DNA of 32,270 nt from Clostridia bacterium (GTDB lineage Bacteria > Bacillota > Clostridia > Christensenellales > CAG-138), in assembly GCA_030526995.1 (NCBI GenBank), contig JAUNBP010000015.1, positions 1 to 32,270 on the forward strand. The letters are read 5' to 3'. Shown piece after piece: positions 1 through 7,722 of this stretch. The notes under the pieces were generated by a model, which saw only the letters and a program-made list of their open reading frames with translations, made no database searches and was not told the DNA's origin. The position numbers were made by a program, and so were the translations under genes. Each line of letters opens with the position of its first letter. Positions within the stretch are counted from its first letter, which is position 1.

Positions 1-54
1 TACCGTACCTCTGCCGAACTCTTTAACAGTGCCCGATTTGAACTTGCAATTTAG
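1..54 (+). CDS. Possible C-terminal tail of a transposase (partial)
   Basis: Frame 1 is open from the first base to a TAG at 52-54 and reads YRTSAELFNSARFELAI. The start YRTxAELFN and the end in a short hydrophobic ELAI resemble the C-terminus of IS30-type transposases (typically GYKTPAELF... followed by a VALxT-like end). Only 17 residues are visible, so this is a guess from motif shape. A transposase at a contig edge would fit an assembly break in a repeated element. The next 57 bases, up to the dacF stop, hold no gene. Confidence 0.25.
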   Translation, partial: YRTSAELFNSARFELAI

Positions 55-111
55 GCAAAAATTGTTGAAGGCGCTTTCATTGCGAGAGCACCTTTGAAAA
101 ACACTTTTCAA

Positions 112-1662
112 TTATTTTGATGTTCTTCGGTAATTACGCTGCTGCTGGAGCATCCTTTCGCGCATTTGCTGTTGGCGGCGGCGTTCACGTGCCTTTTTGC
201 GCTTTCTCTCGTTTATGCTTCTGATTATTATCATTGTGACGAGCAGAATAACAAGCAGGGCGGCTACCGCTATAATCACATACCAAATCCATGAGCCGTT
301 GCTTCCGCTTGTGCTGCCGCTGTCCGGTGTGGGGGAAGAAATTAAGCTGGAGGAGGGGCTTTCCGAAGCGGGAGCCTCGGAGGTATCCGCTGTCTCGGGC
401 GAAACGGTTGTAGCCAAGATGCCCTCGGCAACGGCGGTTTGTGCCACGAGATTTGCCGAGAACAAAACCCTGTCATCGAATACATAGTCCACCGTGCCTA
501 CGATATCTCCGACGTTGACCGGTGCATAAATGGTTGAGGTCTTTACCACGGCAAGGGATGAAAGATTGCTTTTGAGGGTGTTCATGGAGTTGGACATGAA
601 CGATATCGTTGCCGTAAGGTCCGGCTGTGCAACGGCTTCAAACTGCCCCATGTTCGGATCGTCCTCGGCATAGTTGCCCGCTTGCAGTGAGAAAGTCGTG
701 GGCAAGCCCAAGTCAACAAGTTCGGATACCGTGATGTATTCCACCATGGAATTAAAGGCGTACTCAAAAAGGGCGATGGCATCGGTAAACCTGCGAACAT
801 TGCGCTGGTCCTTTTCCTCGGCTGTCATCGTTGAATTGGTTTGCGAGCCCTTGAAAAGAACTGCTATCAGCGTGGTGCCGTCACGTTCCGCTGCGGCGAT
901 TAGGCACTTGCCTGCCTTGTCGGTGTCTCCGGTTTTCACGCCGATTGCATCCGCATACAGGCAGGAAGTTGGGGTATAGTCGTCGGTCGGAGCCTGATCT
1001 ATCAGCAGGCGGTTTGAGTTTGTAAGGGTGCGGGGCGCCGACAGGTTTGTCTGTTCGGTGGTATAGGTTGCAGCACCCACAATCTCTCTGAAGGCCTCGT
1101 TTTGCAGGGCGTATGCGGTCAGCACTGCCATATCCCGAGCGGTTGAATAGTGTTCGTCGTTATGTCTGCCGTTCGGCGTTACAAAGTGGGAGTTTGCCAT
1201 GCCCAATTCCTGAGCCTTGGCGTTCATAAGCGTAGCAAACGCCTCCTGCGAACCCGAAATATGCTCGGCGAGTACAACGGCGGCATCGTTGCCCGAAACG
1301 AGCATAAGCCCGTACAACAGGTCTCTGATCGTGCATTGCTCTCCGGTCACAAGCCCCATCAGGGAGTTTTGAACGGAGAAGTTGGTTGCGTTTGCGCTTG
1401 CGGTTGCAAGGTCGTCCAAATTGCAGTTTTCGAGGGCAATGATGCAGGTCAAAATCTTGGTGGTGCTTGCAGGGTAGGCTAAGGCGTCGGCATTCTTTTC
1501 CATGCCGTACACTGCGACGGTAGGGTTGGAGGCATCGACAACAATCGCAAATTCTTCATTGATGGAACCCATATCATAACCGTCGGCCGAGGAGTTGGCA
1601 ACGGGGAAAATCGGCAGGAAAAACATAAGAGCCAAGAGGATGGCGAGACCTTTTTTTATCAT
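112..1662 (-). CDS. dacF: D-alanyl-D-alanine carboxypeptidase (peptidase S11, DacF/PBP5 type)
   Basis: The 516-residue protein trims the terminal D-Ala from peptidoglycan stem peptides outside the membrane. A signal peptide covers about residues 1-26. All three S11 motifs are intact: SxxK as STTK at 66-69, SGN at 123-125 and KTG at 243-245. A C-terminal domain, a low-complexity Ser/Thr/Pro linker, a membrane helix and a very basic Arg/Gln-rich cytoplasmic tail follow. Family members are usually 380-450 residues, so the linker plus tail makes this one long. The ATG at 1662 is chosen over a GTG two codons upstream because the GAGG site sits at proper distance only for the ATG. It has its own promoter and no co-directional partner downstream in view. 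Confidence 0.95.
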   Translation of the reverse strand: MIKKGLAILLALMFFLPIFPVANSSADGYDMGSINEEFAIVVDASNPTVAVYGMEKNADALAYPASTTKILTCIIALENCNLDDLATASANATNFSVQNSLMGLVTGEQCTIRDLLYGLMLVSGNDAAVVLAEHISGSQEAFATLMNAKAQELGMANSHFVTPNGRHNDEHYSTARDMAVLTAYALQNEAFREIVGAATYTTEQTNLSAPRTLTNSNRLLIDQAPTDDYTPTSCLYADAIGVKTGDTDKAGKCLIAAAERDGTTLIAVLFKGSQTNSTMTAEEKDQRNVRRFTDAIALFEYAFNSMVEYITVSELVDLGLPTTFSLQAGNYAEDDPNMGQFEAVAQPDLTATISFMSNSMNTLKSNLSSLAVVKTSTIYAPVNVGDIVGTVDYVFDDRVLFSANLVAQTAVAEGILATTVSPETADTSEAPASESPSSSLISSPTPDSGSTSGSNGSWIWYVIIAVAALLVILLVTMIIIRSINERKRKKARERRRQQQMRERMLQQQRNYRRTSK

Positions 1663-1690
1663 AAACACCTCGTGAAAAATTCTAATCTAT

Positions 1691-1719
1691 AGTTTACTTG
1701 TCTTTGGGTTCAATGTCAA
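1691..1719 (-). promoter_or_regulatory. Sigma-A-type promoter of dacF
   Basis: On the minus strand TTGACA (1719-1714) is followed after 17 bp by TAAACT (1696-1691). The -35 is a perfect consensus and the -10 is weak. The expected transcript start lies about 20 bases before the dacF ATG. Confidence 0.65.
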
Positions 1720-1782
1720 TCGGTATTTAGCTTGAAAATGGAACATAAATGTAGAAAAATAAAAAATTGATTTCACTGCGGA

Positions 1783-2514
1783 TTATAAGGATGCCCCACA
1801 GTCAATCGACAAGATTTGACCCGTGACGCTTGTAGCTTCGACAAAATACGCAACGCCCTCCGCTACAGCCCTCGCCTCGACCGAACGTTGCAGCGGCGTG
1901 GATTCGATAAAGGACTGCACATCCTCCGTTGACAGATGGGCGTTCATTGGGGATAAAACAAAGCCCGGGGCTATACAGTTCACTCGGATATTCGACGGGG
2001 CAAGCTCCTTTGCAAGCGCCTTGGTAAAGCCTATGACAGCCGCCTTTGAAGCCGAATATATAACCTCGCACGAGGCGCCGACAAGCCCCCACACCGATGA
2101 GATGTTGATGATGCAGCCGTCCTTATAGGGTAGCATGTGGGGGATACACTCCCTTGTCAAAAGCACGCTGCCCCTAACGTTTATATCGAATACACGGTCG
2201 AAGTCCTGTGAGCTGCAGCAGTTCAAAACCTGCTGTGGCAAGGCGATTCCGGCATTGTTTATAAGTATGGAGACGTGTCCTATCCTTTGACGCACCTCCT
2301 CTGCCATGGCAACGATTTCACTTTCAGAGGAAATGTCCGCTTGAACAGCAATGTAGGGAGCGCCCTCGCCCCTGAAGTGTTTGAACAGCTCGTCGATTCC
2401 CTCACGGTTCTTGTGATAGTGAAGCGCAAGCGGATAACCCTTCTCGTGGAGCAGGGTTGCAATCTCCGTTCCTATGGCACCGGAAGCGCCGGTGAGCAAG
2501 ACTACGTTGTTCAT
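1783..2514 (-). CDS. SDR-family oxidoreductase, FabG-like (possible EF-P 5-aminopentanone reductase, YmfI type)
   Basis: This 243-residue short-chain dehydrogenase is cytoplasmic and NAD(P)-dependent. The Rossmann glycine motif TGASGAIG is at 8-15, NNAG at 86-89 and the catalytic set is Ser140, Tyr153 and Lys157 (YSASK). The stretch around the active site, ISSVWGLVGAS followed by YSASKAAVIGFTKALAKEL, is close to what I recall of clostridial proteins annotated as elongation factor P 5-aminopentanone reductase, but a FabG-like ketoacyl reductase is equally compatible. It is the last gene of a tight three-gene operon, 5 bp after the lipoprotein stop. No strong Shine-Dalgarno is visible, so translation may be coupled. 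A T-rich stretch follows the stop, but no clear hairpin. Confidence 0.88.
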   Translation of the reverse strand: MNNVVLLTGASGAIGTEIATLLHEKGYPLALHYHKNREGIDELFKHFRGEGAPYIAVQADISSESEIVAMAEEVRQRIGHVSILINNAGIALPQQVLNCCSSQDFDRVFDINVRGSVLLTRECIPHMLPYKDGCIINISSVWGLVGASCEVIYSASKAAVIGFTKALAKELAPSNIRVNCIAPGFVLSPMNAHLSTEDVQSFIESTPLQRSVEARAVAEGVAYFVEATSVTGQILSIDCGASL

Positions 2515-2519
2515 GCGGC

Positions 2520-3014
2520 TCAGCCCGTAATAATTTTAACGTCCTCCATTGCGGAATCGAACTTCTCCGCAAGGTTGTCCCCCTCCATCTCAAAGAGGAT
2601 GAAAAAGTAGCTCATGTCCGCATCGACAGCGTACATTATAATGTTGATGGGGCTCATGTCTATGCTTGCCGAATATACGATGCGGTGAGCGTTCCAGCCG
2701 TCCAAGGTCGTTTCGGAAAAGTCTACAAGGGAGATTAGCTCATACTCGGCAAGCTGATTTACATAGCCCGAGTAATCGGAGCCGTCGAAGGTGTCGAAGT
2801 AGTAGTTCTTGTCGGTAGCATAGAAGATGATGCTGCTTGAGCGCACGGGGTCGCCGTTTTTTGCAAAGCAGACGACGCCCGCCTCATCTGCCCGCTCCCA
2901 GCCTTCGGGCAGCACGAGTTCAAAGCGCTCGTGCCGATAGGCCTCGGAATTTCCGCTGCAGCCAAGGGCTGACAAAAGGCAAAGAATAAGAACAACAGCC
3001 AAGGTACGCTTCAT
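2520..3014 (-). CDS. Small lipoprotein of unknown function
   Basis: The 164-residue product begins with a short lipoprotein signal (MKRTLAVVLILCLLSALGC), with lipobox LSALGC and the acylated Cys at about 19, so it should be anchored on the outer face of the membrane. The remainder is an acidic, compact domain with no catalytic motif that I recognise; its pattern (LPEGWERADEAG near the start) resembles small substrate- or surface-binding lipoproteins. The ATG shares one base with the stop of the upstream flavin-reductase gene (TGATG) and is preceded by GGAGGAG, so the two are translationally coupled. An upstream TTG in the same frame was not used. Confidence 0.8.
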   Translation of the reverse strand: MKRTLAVVLILCLLSALGCSGNSEAYRHERFELVLPEGWERADEAGVVCFAKNGDPVRSSSIIFYATDKNYYFDTFDGSDYSGYVNQLAEYELISLVDFSETTLDGWNAHRIVYSASIDMSPINIIMYAVDADMSYFFILFEMEGDNLAEKFDSAMEDVKIITG

Positions 3015-3484
3015 CAAAGCTCCTCCTCGTACACATCGGTGATTTCGGCGATATAGGCGGTATGTGCGCCACCGCTGGGGTAATAGCGGGAGGTGATGTT
3101 GGGATCAATAGAACTCGGCTCCAAGCGTTCGCGGTTCAAAATACGGGCAAAGATGTGGACTGCACAGCCCTTGATTGCCATCCTATCGGGCAAAAAGGAC
3201 AGGTTGCATAGCTCCATCTTGTTGATGTCCCGACCCGAGAGCGTGCCGCATTTTGCAAGCTCTTTTTTGTAAGTGCCGAGGGCGGGAACGCTTATGGTAA
3301 AGCTGTCGGCGCTCTCCAAGAGCTTGTGGGTATATCTGCTGTCTCGGACGTAGACGGTGCAGCACAGCTTGCCCCATATCACGCCGAATTGCGCCCAGCC
3401 GATGGTCATCGGATTGCCGTCAACAATCAAAAAGGCTCCTGCGGGGAGTTGTTCTATCGTGTGTAATATCCAAGTGTTTTTCAT
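3014..3484 (-). CDS. Flavin reductase-like FMN-binding protein
   Basis: The 156-residue protein fits the FMN-binding split-barrel fold of the flavin reductase family. The recognisable stretch is the early MTIGWAQFGVIWGKLCCTVYVRDSRYTHKLLE, in which the W-G-x-x-G-V-I-W core and the V-R-x-x-R-Y-T segment follow the family pattern, and then LxxCGxxSGRDINK. Members bind FMN and act as flavin or small-molecule reductases in the cytoplasm; the substrate cannot be told. It opens the operon with the lipoprotein and the SDR enzyme, which suggests a shared redox role, as inference only. A GGAGGTG ribosome site and a TATAAT box lie directly upstream. Confidence 0.8.
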   Translation of the reverse strand: MKNTWILHTIEQLPAGAFLIVDGNPMTIGWAQFGVIWGKLCCTVYVRDSRYTHKLLESADSFTISVPALGTYKKELAKCGTLSGRDINKMELCNLSFLPDRMAIKGCAVHIFARILNRERLEPSSIDPNITSRYYPSGGAHTAYIAEITDVYEEEL

Positions 3485-3503
3485 AATCGCACCTCCATGA
3501 ACG

Positions 3504-3509
3504 ATTATA
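3504..3509 (-). promoter_or_regulatory. -10 box of the flavin reductase/lipoprotein/SDR operon
   Basis: A perfect TATAAT on the minus strand lies 19 bp before the ATG at 3484, with GGAGGTG between them. A 17-bp spacer leads to only a weak -35 (TGGTAA). The leader would be very short, about 13 nt. Confidence 0.55.
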
Positions 3510-3595
3510 CACCATTTTGCCCCTATTTACCATACAAAAATTTTCAATATGGGCGAGAAGGTGAATTTGTCACTCCGATAAATTCCAAAATATTC

Positions 3596-3624
3596 TTGAC
3601 TGTTGTGTTGGATAAACCTATAAT
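3596..3624 (+). promoter_or_regulatory. Strong sigma-A-type promoter of radC
   Basis: TTGACT (3596-3601), a 17-bp spacer and TATAAT (3619-3624), eleven of twelve consensus bases. It lies inside the upstream in-frame extension of radC and therefore decides the radC start at 3647. Confidence 0.85.
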
Positions 3625-3646
3625 TAAAGAAAAAGTGAGGATTCTT

Positions 3647-4465
3647 ATGGCTGAGGGGCATCGGGAGCGAGTTTTGGAAAGATTTGGGATTAGCGGCTTT
3701 GCGGGCATGTCGGAGGCGCACATCCTTGAAATGCTGTTGTTTTATTCGATCCCTCGCAGGGATACCCGCCCGATTGCCGATGAACTTCTGAAACGGTTCG
3801 GCTCGTTGAGCAACGTCCTAAAAGCCGATCAAAACGCCCTACAGACCGTCCCGGGCGTTGGAAAACACTCCGCAGTTTTAATCAAGATGACGCTTGAGCT
3901 GACGCAATACATCCTCACCAACTCCTTTAAGAACCGCTCCAACAAAATTCAACTCGCAACGGCAACGGATGCCTGCAAGTACGCTCTCGCCCTCACAATG
4001 AAGGATACCTGTGAACACGCAAGACTGATTATGCTCGATTCTCTGAGCAGAGTTTTGAACACGGTTGTTCTTTCCTCGGGTTCGATGAACAGCGTTATCT
4101 TTGACCTGCGGGCCGTCGTGCATAATTCCATGAATAACGGAGCGCATGGCATCATCATAGTTCACAACCATCCCTCCGGAATCCCGATTCCCTCGGGTAG
4201 CGACAACGCTCTTACCGCTGAAGCCAAAAGAATTTGTGAACCCCTCGATATAAAGCTGTGCGACCATCTCATTGTTGCAGACGAAGCGGTTTACAGCTCG
4301 TTTTTGAACCGAATTGTGTTTATGCCGAATCTTACAACGAGCCACACCCTAACCCCCGATGAGTATTTTGAGCGTGCCCAAGTAGTCGTTCCGAATTATG
4401 CGTACAAGCAGAACGCCGACGGGTCTTTGAACGGATATCCGAGCGGTCTCTCCCCTTTGAGTTGA
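3647..4465 (+). CDS. radC: RadC/JAB-domain DNA repair-like protein
   Basis: The 272-residue cytoplasmic protein has an N-terminal helix-hairpin-helix-like region (VPGVGKHSAVLIK at about 68-80) and a C-terminal JAB/MPN metallopeptidase-like domain with the zinc motif HNHPSG (His173, His175) followed by Asp186 (SGSDNALT). RadC members are named for DNA repair, but their biochemical role is unsettled. The usual length is about 220-230 residues; this one carries a 40-45 residue extension after NRIVFMPN with no recognised motif. The ATG at 3647 is preferred over an extension to 3497, because a near-perfect promoter lies just upstream of it and GTGAGG serves as ribosome site. It converges on a small zinc-ribbon gene 24 bp away. 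Confidence 0.93.
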   Translation: MAEGHRERVLERFGISGFAGMSEAHILEMLLFYSIPRRDTRPIADELLKRFGSLSNVLKADQNALQTVPGVGKHSAVLIKMTLELTQYILTNSFKNRSNKIQLATATDACKYALALTMKDTCEHARLIMLDSLSRVLNTVVLSSGSMNSVIFDLRAVVHNSMNNGAHGIIIVHNHPSGIPIPSGSDNALTAEAKRICEPLDIKLCDHLIVADEAVYSSFLNRIVFMPNLTTSHTLTPDEYFERAQVVVPNYAYKQNADGSLNGYPSGLSPLS

Positions 4466-4489
4466 GCTTCATCCAACGCTCTTTTCTTC

Positions 4490-4666
4490 TCAGCGCCTTT
4501 TTATGTGCTTGGAATAATCCCTTACAAGCTCGCTCGTGTATTTTGCTGTCGTTTTCCATGCTTGTTCGCATTTTAGGCACATTACAATATGATAGCTTTT
4601 TGCATCCCAGACGACTATCCAATTGGATAGCTCGACTTCCTTACACGTACACTCAGTGCACTTCAT
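4490..4666 (-). CDS. 58-residue zinc-ribbon-like protein, unknown function
   Basis: The ORF starts MKCTECTCKEVELSNW and ends in the basic tail YSKHIKRR before TGA. Its cysteines, CxxCxC at 3-8 and CxxC at 30-33, form the two knuckles expected of a small zinc-binding ribbon. GGAGC lies 6 bases before the ATG, and an excellent promoter (TTGAAA-17-TACAAT) sits about 60 bp upstream, so I take it as a real gene despite its size. It is monocistronic and converges on radC. No family name can be assigned; comparable small Cys-rich proteins bind nucleic acids or act as metal-sensing adaptors. Confidence 0.7.
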   Translation of the reverse strand: MKCTECTCKEVELSNWIVVWDAKSYHIVMCLKCEQAWKTTAKYTSELVRDYSKHIKRR

Positions 4667-4689
4667 TATTAAGCTCCTTTTATGTGTGA

Positions 4690-4711
4690 AAATATGTGCG
4701 CAAATATGTGC
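4690..4711. repeat. Direct repeat in the leader of the zinc-ribbon gene
   Basis: AAATATGTGC occurs twice (4690-4699 and 4702-4711), a period of 12 bp, between the promoter and start codon of the small zinc-ribbon gene. The position just downstream of the expected transcript start (about 4722) is typical of a repressor operator or an RNA-binding site. Confidence 0.5.
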
Positions 4712-4728
4712 TGTTTATTTGCATTTAT

Positions 4729-4757
4729 ATTGTACCGCTTCCGACGCTCTTTTTCAA
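4729..4757 (-). promoter_or_regulatory. Sigma-A-type promoter of the small zinc-ribbon gene
   Basis: On the minus strand TTGAAA (4757-4752), a 17-bp spacer and TACAAT (4734-4729). The expected start near 4722 gives a leader of about 56 nt. Confidence 0.7.
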
Positions 4758-4826
4758 TACTCGGCGGTTATTATTTATATATCGTTCACAGAAAACGAAC
4801 TATTGTATATCATATATGAATATTTG

Positions 4827-5480
4827 CTACGCTTGGGTTGCAATCTTGAGGAGGATATCACCTATCGTTGGTACGCCCAAGATGAGAGCTGCCGCAATAT
4901 AGGATAGGACAACTCGATATTTTTGCGGGGGTGGGGCGAACAGGCAATGCGCCCATTGCGGCTTTTTGAACCACTGTGAAAAAAGGACATATACTGCGTG
5001 ACCGAACACGCCGCCGGTGAGGTTTGCAAGGATATCGTCTATATCCGCCGTCCGTCCAATCAAAAGCTGGATTGCCTCTATTGCAATCGTAAGGGAGAGG
5101 CAAAACAGGATGGTTTTCCATGCGCCCTTGCGCAGCTTATAAAAAACGCACGGAAGCAAAAAGCCCAGCGGAATAAACAGGAACACGTTCCACATAACCT
5201 GAGAGCTCCAAAGTCCCCCGTCGTATTGATAGGCGTAGACGACCTCCGAAAACGGAACGACGTTTATTCGATGTTCCCAATCCACCGGAGATCCGGGCAT
5301 CCAAAAGAATACCACCCAGATTAGCATGAGGCAGTAACCTGTGAAGGTAAAGTTTGCGATATGCTTTAAGAGCTGCACCTTCCTTGCTTTATGCAAGTAA
5401 ATCAGGATAGGCAGATATATCAGTGCTGCAAGCACCGCTGCTATCGGCAGCATTACAACCGCATTTTCAAAATAACGCAC
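4827..5480 (-). CDS. VanZ-like membrane protein
   Basis: The 217-residue protein has about five hydrophobic helices. The VanZ-family signature is seen as NVVPFSEV in the first third, then a membrane-embedded LFIPLGFLLPC and, further on, the acidic Asp-rich turn RTADIDDILANLTGGVFGH. VanZ proteins are linked to teicoplanin resistance in enterococci, but most homologues have no proven role beyond envelope association. A GTG at 5480 is chosen as start because AAGGAGG lies 5 bases ahead; a GTG two codons earlier would overlap that site. It follows citXG by 51 bp on the same strand and may be the last gene of the citrate operon, though no functional link is known. Confidence 0.85.
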   Translation of the reverse strand: MRYFENAVVMLPIAAVLAALIYLPILIYLHKARKVQLLKHIANFTFTGYCLMLIWVVFFWMPGSPVDWEHRINVVPFSEVVYAYQYDGGLWSSQVMWNVFLFIPLGFLLPCVFYKLRKGAWKTILFCLSLTIAIEAIQLLIGRTADIDDILANLTGGVFGHAVYVLFSQWFKKPQWAHCLFAPPPQKYRVVLSYIAAALILGVPTIGDILLKIATQA

Positions 5481-5531
5481 AGGCACCTCCTTGTTTTTTT
5501 GTAATGATAACAGGGAGATTCGACTTTTTTG

Positions 5532-6779
5532 TTACATAATAGTGATATAACCGCAAATATTTGATAAAAACAGGGCGAGAGCAAGCATATCGGCAGCCCC
5601 GCCTGCGCTGATATTACTGCGGATGCATTCTTCATCGAGGGCGATGATTGCATCGTGCTGTTCGCTTTGCGGCAGGGTCAAAATCCTTTTAGCCTCCGCT
5701 TTTAAGCGATTTGACGCCTCGATTCCGCCCCGATACAAGACGTTTGTGTCATCCAATTCTGAAATAATATGTAGCAGTACAAGGTGGGCGGGCATGTTTT
5801 TTAGATAATTCACAGCCCTTCTTGCGTGGCAAAAACCCGTGCGCGCCTCCCCTATCACTCCAAAGGCTCCGTGCTGCTGCTTCATCGCCGCTCCATGAGT
5901 GTTCAAAGGCTCATGCCCCGCCCATGCAAGCTCCTTGACCTTTTCAAAGGGGCTGTCCTTCTCGTTTGCAAGCAGGTCCGCTATGGCGCACAGCAGGAGC
6001 AGCATTGAATAGTTTGCACCCTTGTGCGTATTTACCCCGCCGGTGGTTTTAAGCATGGCGCATTCTGCTTCGATGCCTATTGCCCGTAGGCTATCAAAAT
6101 CGGAGTCTCCTTTTAAGCCAAGCTGCGCTGCCCTTACAAAAAACGGCTGAAGGCAGTCCGCACTCGAAAAGAAAAGCTCGATATTCATATCCCTGTGCGC
6201 CCCGTTGTTGTTTCTGTCTACAAGTCCGGGCTTGGGCGTTATGCAGACCTCCTCCTTGAGCGCATCGACAGCCGCCCTTGCTAAAAGCTCGGCTGCAAAA
6301 TCCTTTAATATCTCATTGGTTTTGGTTTGAATTGCATCTATGCCGTGAGCCCTGCTCCTTGCGCATTCGGCGGCGTTTTGGGAACATATCAGGCATTTTC
6401 GAGGCTCTTTGCGCCCGACCTTCGTGTGGCTTGCATCTAAGACGTCCATATCGAAAAGCCTGCCAAGCTTTGTTCCGTCCTCTATCAAAACCGTTTTCTC
6501 CTTAAGCGTTTCCGCTTTAAGGTTGAACAGCATATAGCACTCGTTGCCCGTAGGCTCATGATAAAGCTCGGTATGTATGGGATTGAGTTTTTTTAGCTGA
6601 TTTACGCCGTGCATGAAGGCGAACCTTATAAGGCTGCTGTTCTTAATTTCGCCTGCAATGTTCATTGTGAAGCAAAGCAGCGGCTGGCCTCGGAACCTTT
6701 GCTGCAGCTCGCTTTGCCTTGCGGCTCTGCGCTCTCTGGCGTCGAGCATTTCAGCTAAAGTTATCTTTGCAATAGTCAT
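5532..6779 (-). CDS. citXG: CitXG fusion: holo-citrate-lyase synthase and triphosphoribosyl-dephospho-CoA synthase
   Basis: The 415-residue protein joins two activities needed to make the citrate lyase prosthetic group. The first ~165 residues are CitX (apo-CitD phosphoribosyl-dephospho-CoA transferase), ending near the Cys-containing KCLICSQNAAECARS. The rest is CitG, which makes triphosphoribosyl-dephospho-CoA from ATP and dephospho-CoA; its signature TPKPGLVDRNNNGAHRDM lies near residue 200, followed by GVNTHKGANY and AGHEPLNTHGA. In E. coli and Klebsiella these are separate proteins. The ATG at 6779 aligns with the usual CitX start; a TTG nine codons earlier is possible. The start overlaps the end of citC by 29 bp, which implies coupling. 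Confidence 0.92.
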   Translation of the reverse strand: MTIAKITLAEMLDARERRAARQSELQQRFRGQPLLCFTMNIAGEIKNSSLIRFAFMHGVNQLKKLNPIHTELYHEPTGNECYMLFNLKAETLKEKTVLIEDGTKLGRLFDMDVLDASHTKVGRKEPRKCLICSQNAAECARSRAHGIDAIQTKTNEILKDFAAELLARAAVDALKEEVCITPKPGLVDRNNNGAHRDMNIELFFSSADCLQPFFVRAAQLGLKGDSDFDSLRAIGIEAECAMLKTTGGVNTHKGANYSMLLLLCAIADLLANEKDSPFEKVKELAWAGHEPLNTHGAAMKQQHGAFGVIGEARTGFCHARRAVNYLKNMPAHLVLLHIISELDDTNVLYRGGIEASNRLKAEAKRILTLPQSEQHDAIIALDEECIRSNISAGGAADMLALALFLSNICGYITIM

Positions 6780-7722
6780 ATACGGGTTGCGGAACAAGCC
6801 GCTCAATCTCGCTCATGCGTCCGCTCTCTATCAGCGCCCTTACCTTCGTTGCGCTGATGCCGTCAAGTCTCGGAATCTCGACAAGTTCTAAACTGCTTTT
6901 AGGGAGAAGCTCTTTCATTCGGGCATTATACTGACGGGTAACGGCGCAGTAAGGCTCCTCGCCTACGAAGCGCTTTGTTATCCCGAGTGCGGGGGCGATT
7001 TTTTGAGTGAAGAGCAGGATGTCAAGTTCAGCCCATACTTTCGTTATATCCGCCGTATCCTTGATAAAGTACGTCGGAAACGTAGCCTCGGATATTATGT
7101 ATGCGCCGCTTCCCATGACCGTGATATTCTCAATATCCTGCGTACAGCTGCAAACAAGTTTAAGCCTGTCCTTATAGGGGAACAGCGCCCTATCCTCGGA
7201 CACAACAAAGACGTAGAGGTGCTCGCAGTTTTGGGCTGCATATCGGATTAGATGAAGATGGCCGTTAGTCATTGGGTTGCAGTGGCAGACAACGCATCCG
7301 TTGCTGCCCTCAAACCTTGGAACCTGCTTTAGAAAATTTGAAAGCCCGTGCCGCTGATTTTCCATCATCAGCACGGAGTCGGTTTTTATTATCGGATAGA
7401 AGGACAGGGATGAAAACAGGTTTTGATGTTGGGGCTTTGTAAACAGGAACAGATGGCTACTGCCCCGCATAAACGCTTCGGTGATGAGCGCAGACACGAC
7501 CGAGGCGCACACGCCCTCGCCCTCCGCTTCCTTGCCAACTGCAATCTGTTTCAAGACGTTGCCCTTTAGCGAGCCGCAGGCAAGCAGCCTTTCGCCTCTG
7601 TAAGCCAACACGGTATAATCCGTATCTCCCTCGTTGCGAAGTCCGCTTGCCAACAGCAGCTCATTATATTGTTGCAGCCGCAACGGGTCTACCGCAGCGG
7701 CTGCATACAGCTCAAAATTCAT
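6751..7722 (-). CDS. citC: Citrate lyase ligase (acetate:SH-citrate lyase ligase)
   Basis: The 323-residue enzyme acetylates the thiol of the CitD prosthetic group using acetate and ATP, switching citrate lyase on. An N-terminal GNAT-like domain (about 1-115) is followed by a nucleotidyltransferase domain with the NPMTNGH motif (149-155), the HxGH equivalent, and ISATKVR near the C-terminus. Length and order fit the family. The ATG overlaps the citF stop by 11 bp. In E. coli citC is the first gene of the operon; here it is fourth, between citF and citXG. Confidence 0.95.
   Translation of the reverse strand: MNFELYAAAAVDPLRLQQYNELLLASGLRNEGDTDYTVLAYRGERLLACGSLKGNVLKQIAVGKEAEGEGVCASVVSALITEAFMRGSSHLFLFTKPQHQNLFSSLSFYPIIKTDSVLMMENQRHGLSNFLKQVPRFEGSNGCVVCHCNPMTNGHLHLIRYAAQNCEHLYVFVVSEDRALFPYKDRLKLVCSCTQDIENITVMGSGAYIISEATFPTYFIKDTADITKVWAELDILLFTQKIAPALGITKRFVGEEPYCAVTRQYNARMKELLPKSSLELVEIPRLDGISATKVRALIESGRMSEIERLVPQPVYDYCKDNFS

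Noticed and set aside
60..111. TTGAAAA-N4-TTTTCAA hairpin after dacF as a terminator
   Set aside because: The stem is short and AT-rich and no T-run follows the second arm on the minus strand.
3497..3646. In-frame 50-codon extension at the start of radC
   Set aside because: A near-consensus promoter (3596-3624) and a ribosome site lie directly before the ATG at 3647, and the added residues do not resemble RadC.
4827..4900. AT-rich palindrome (CATATATG) as a terminator of the VanZ-like gene
   Set aside because: The stem is AT-only and no T-run follows, so no terminator is called.
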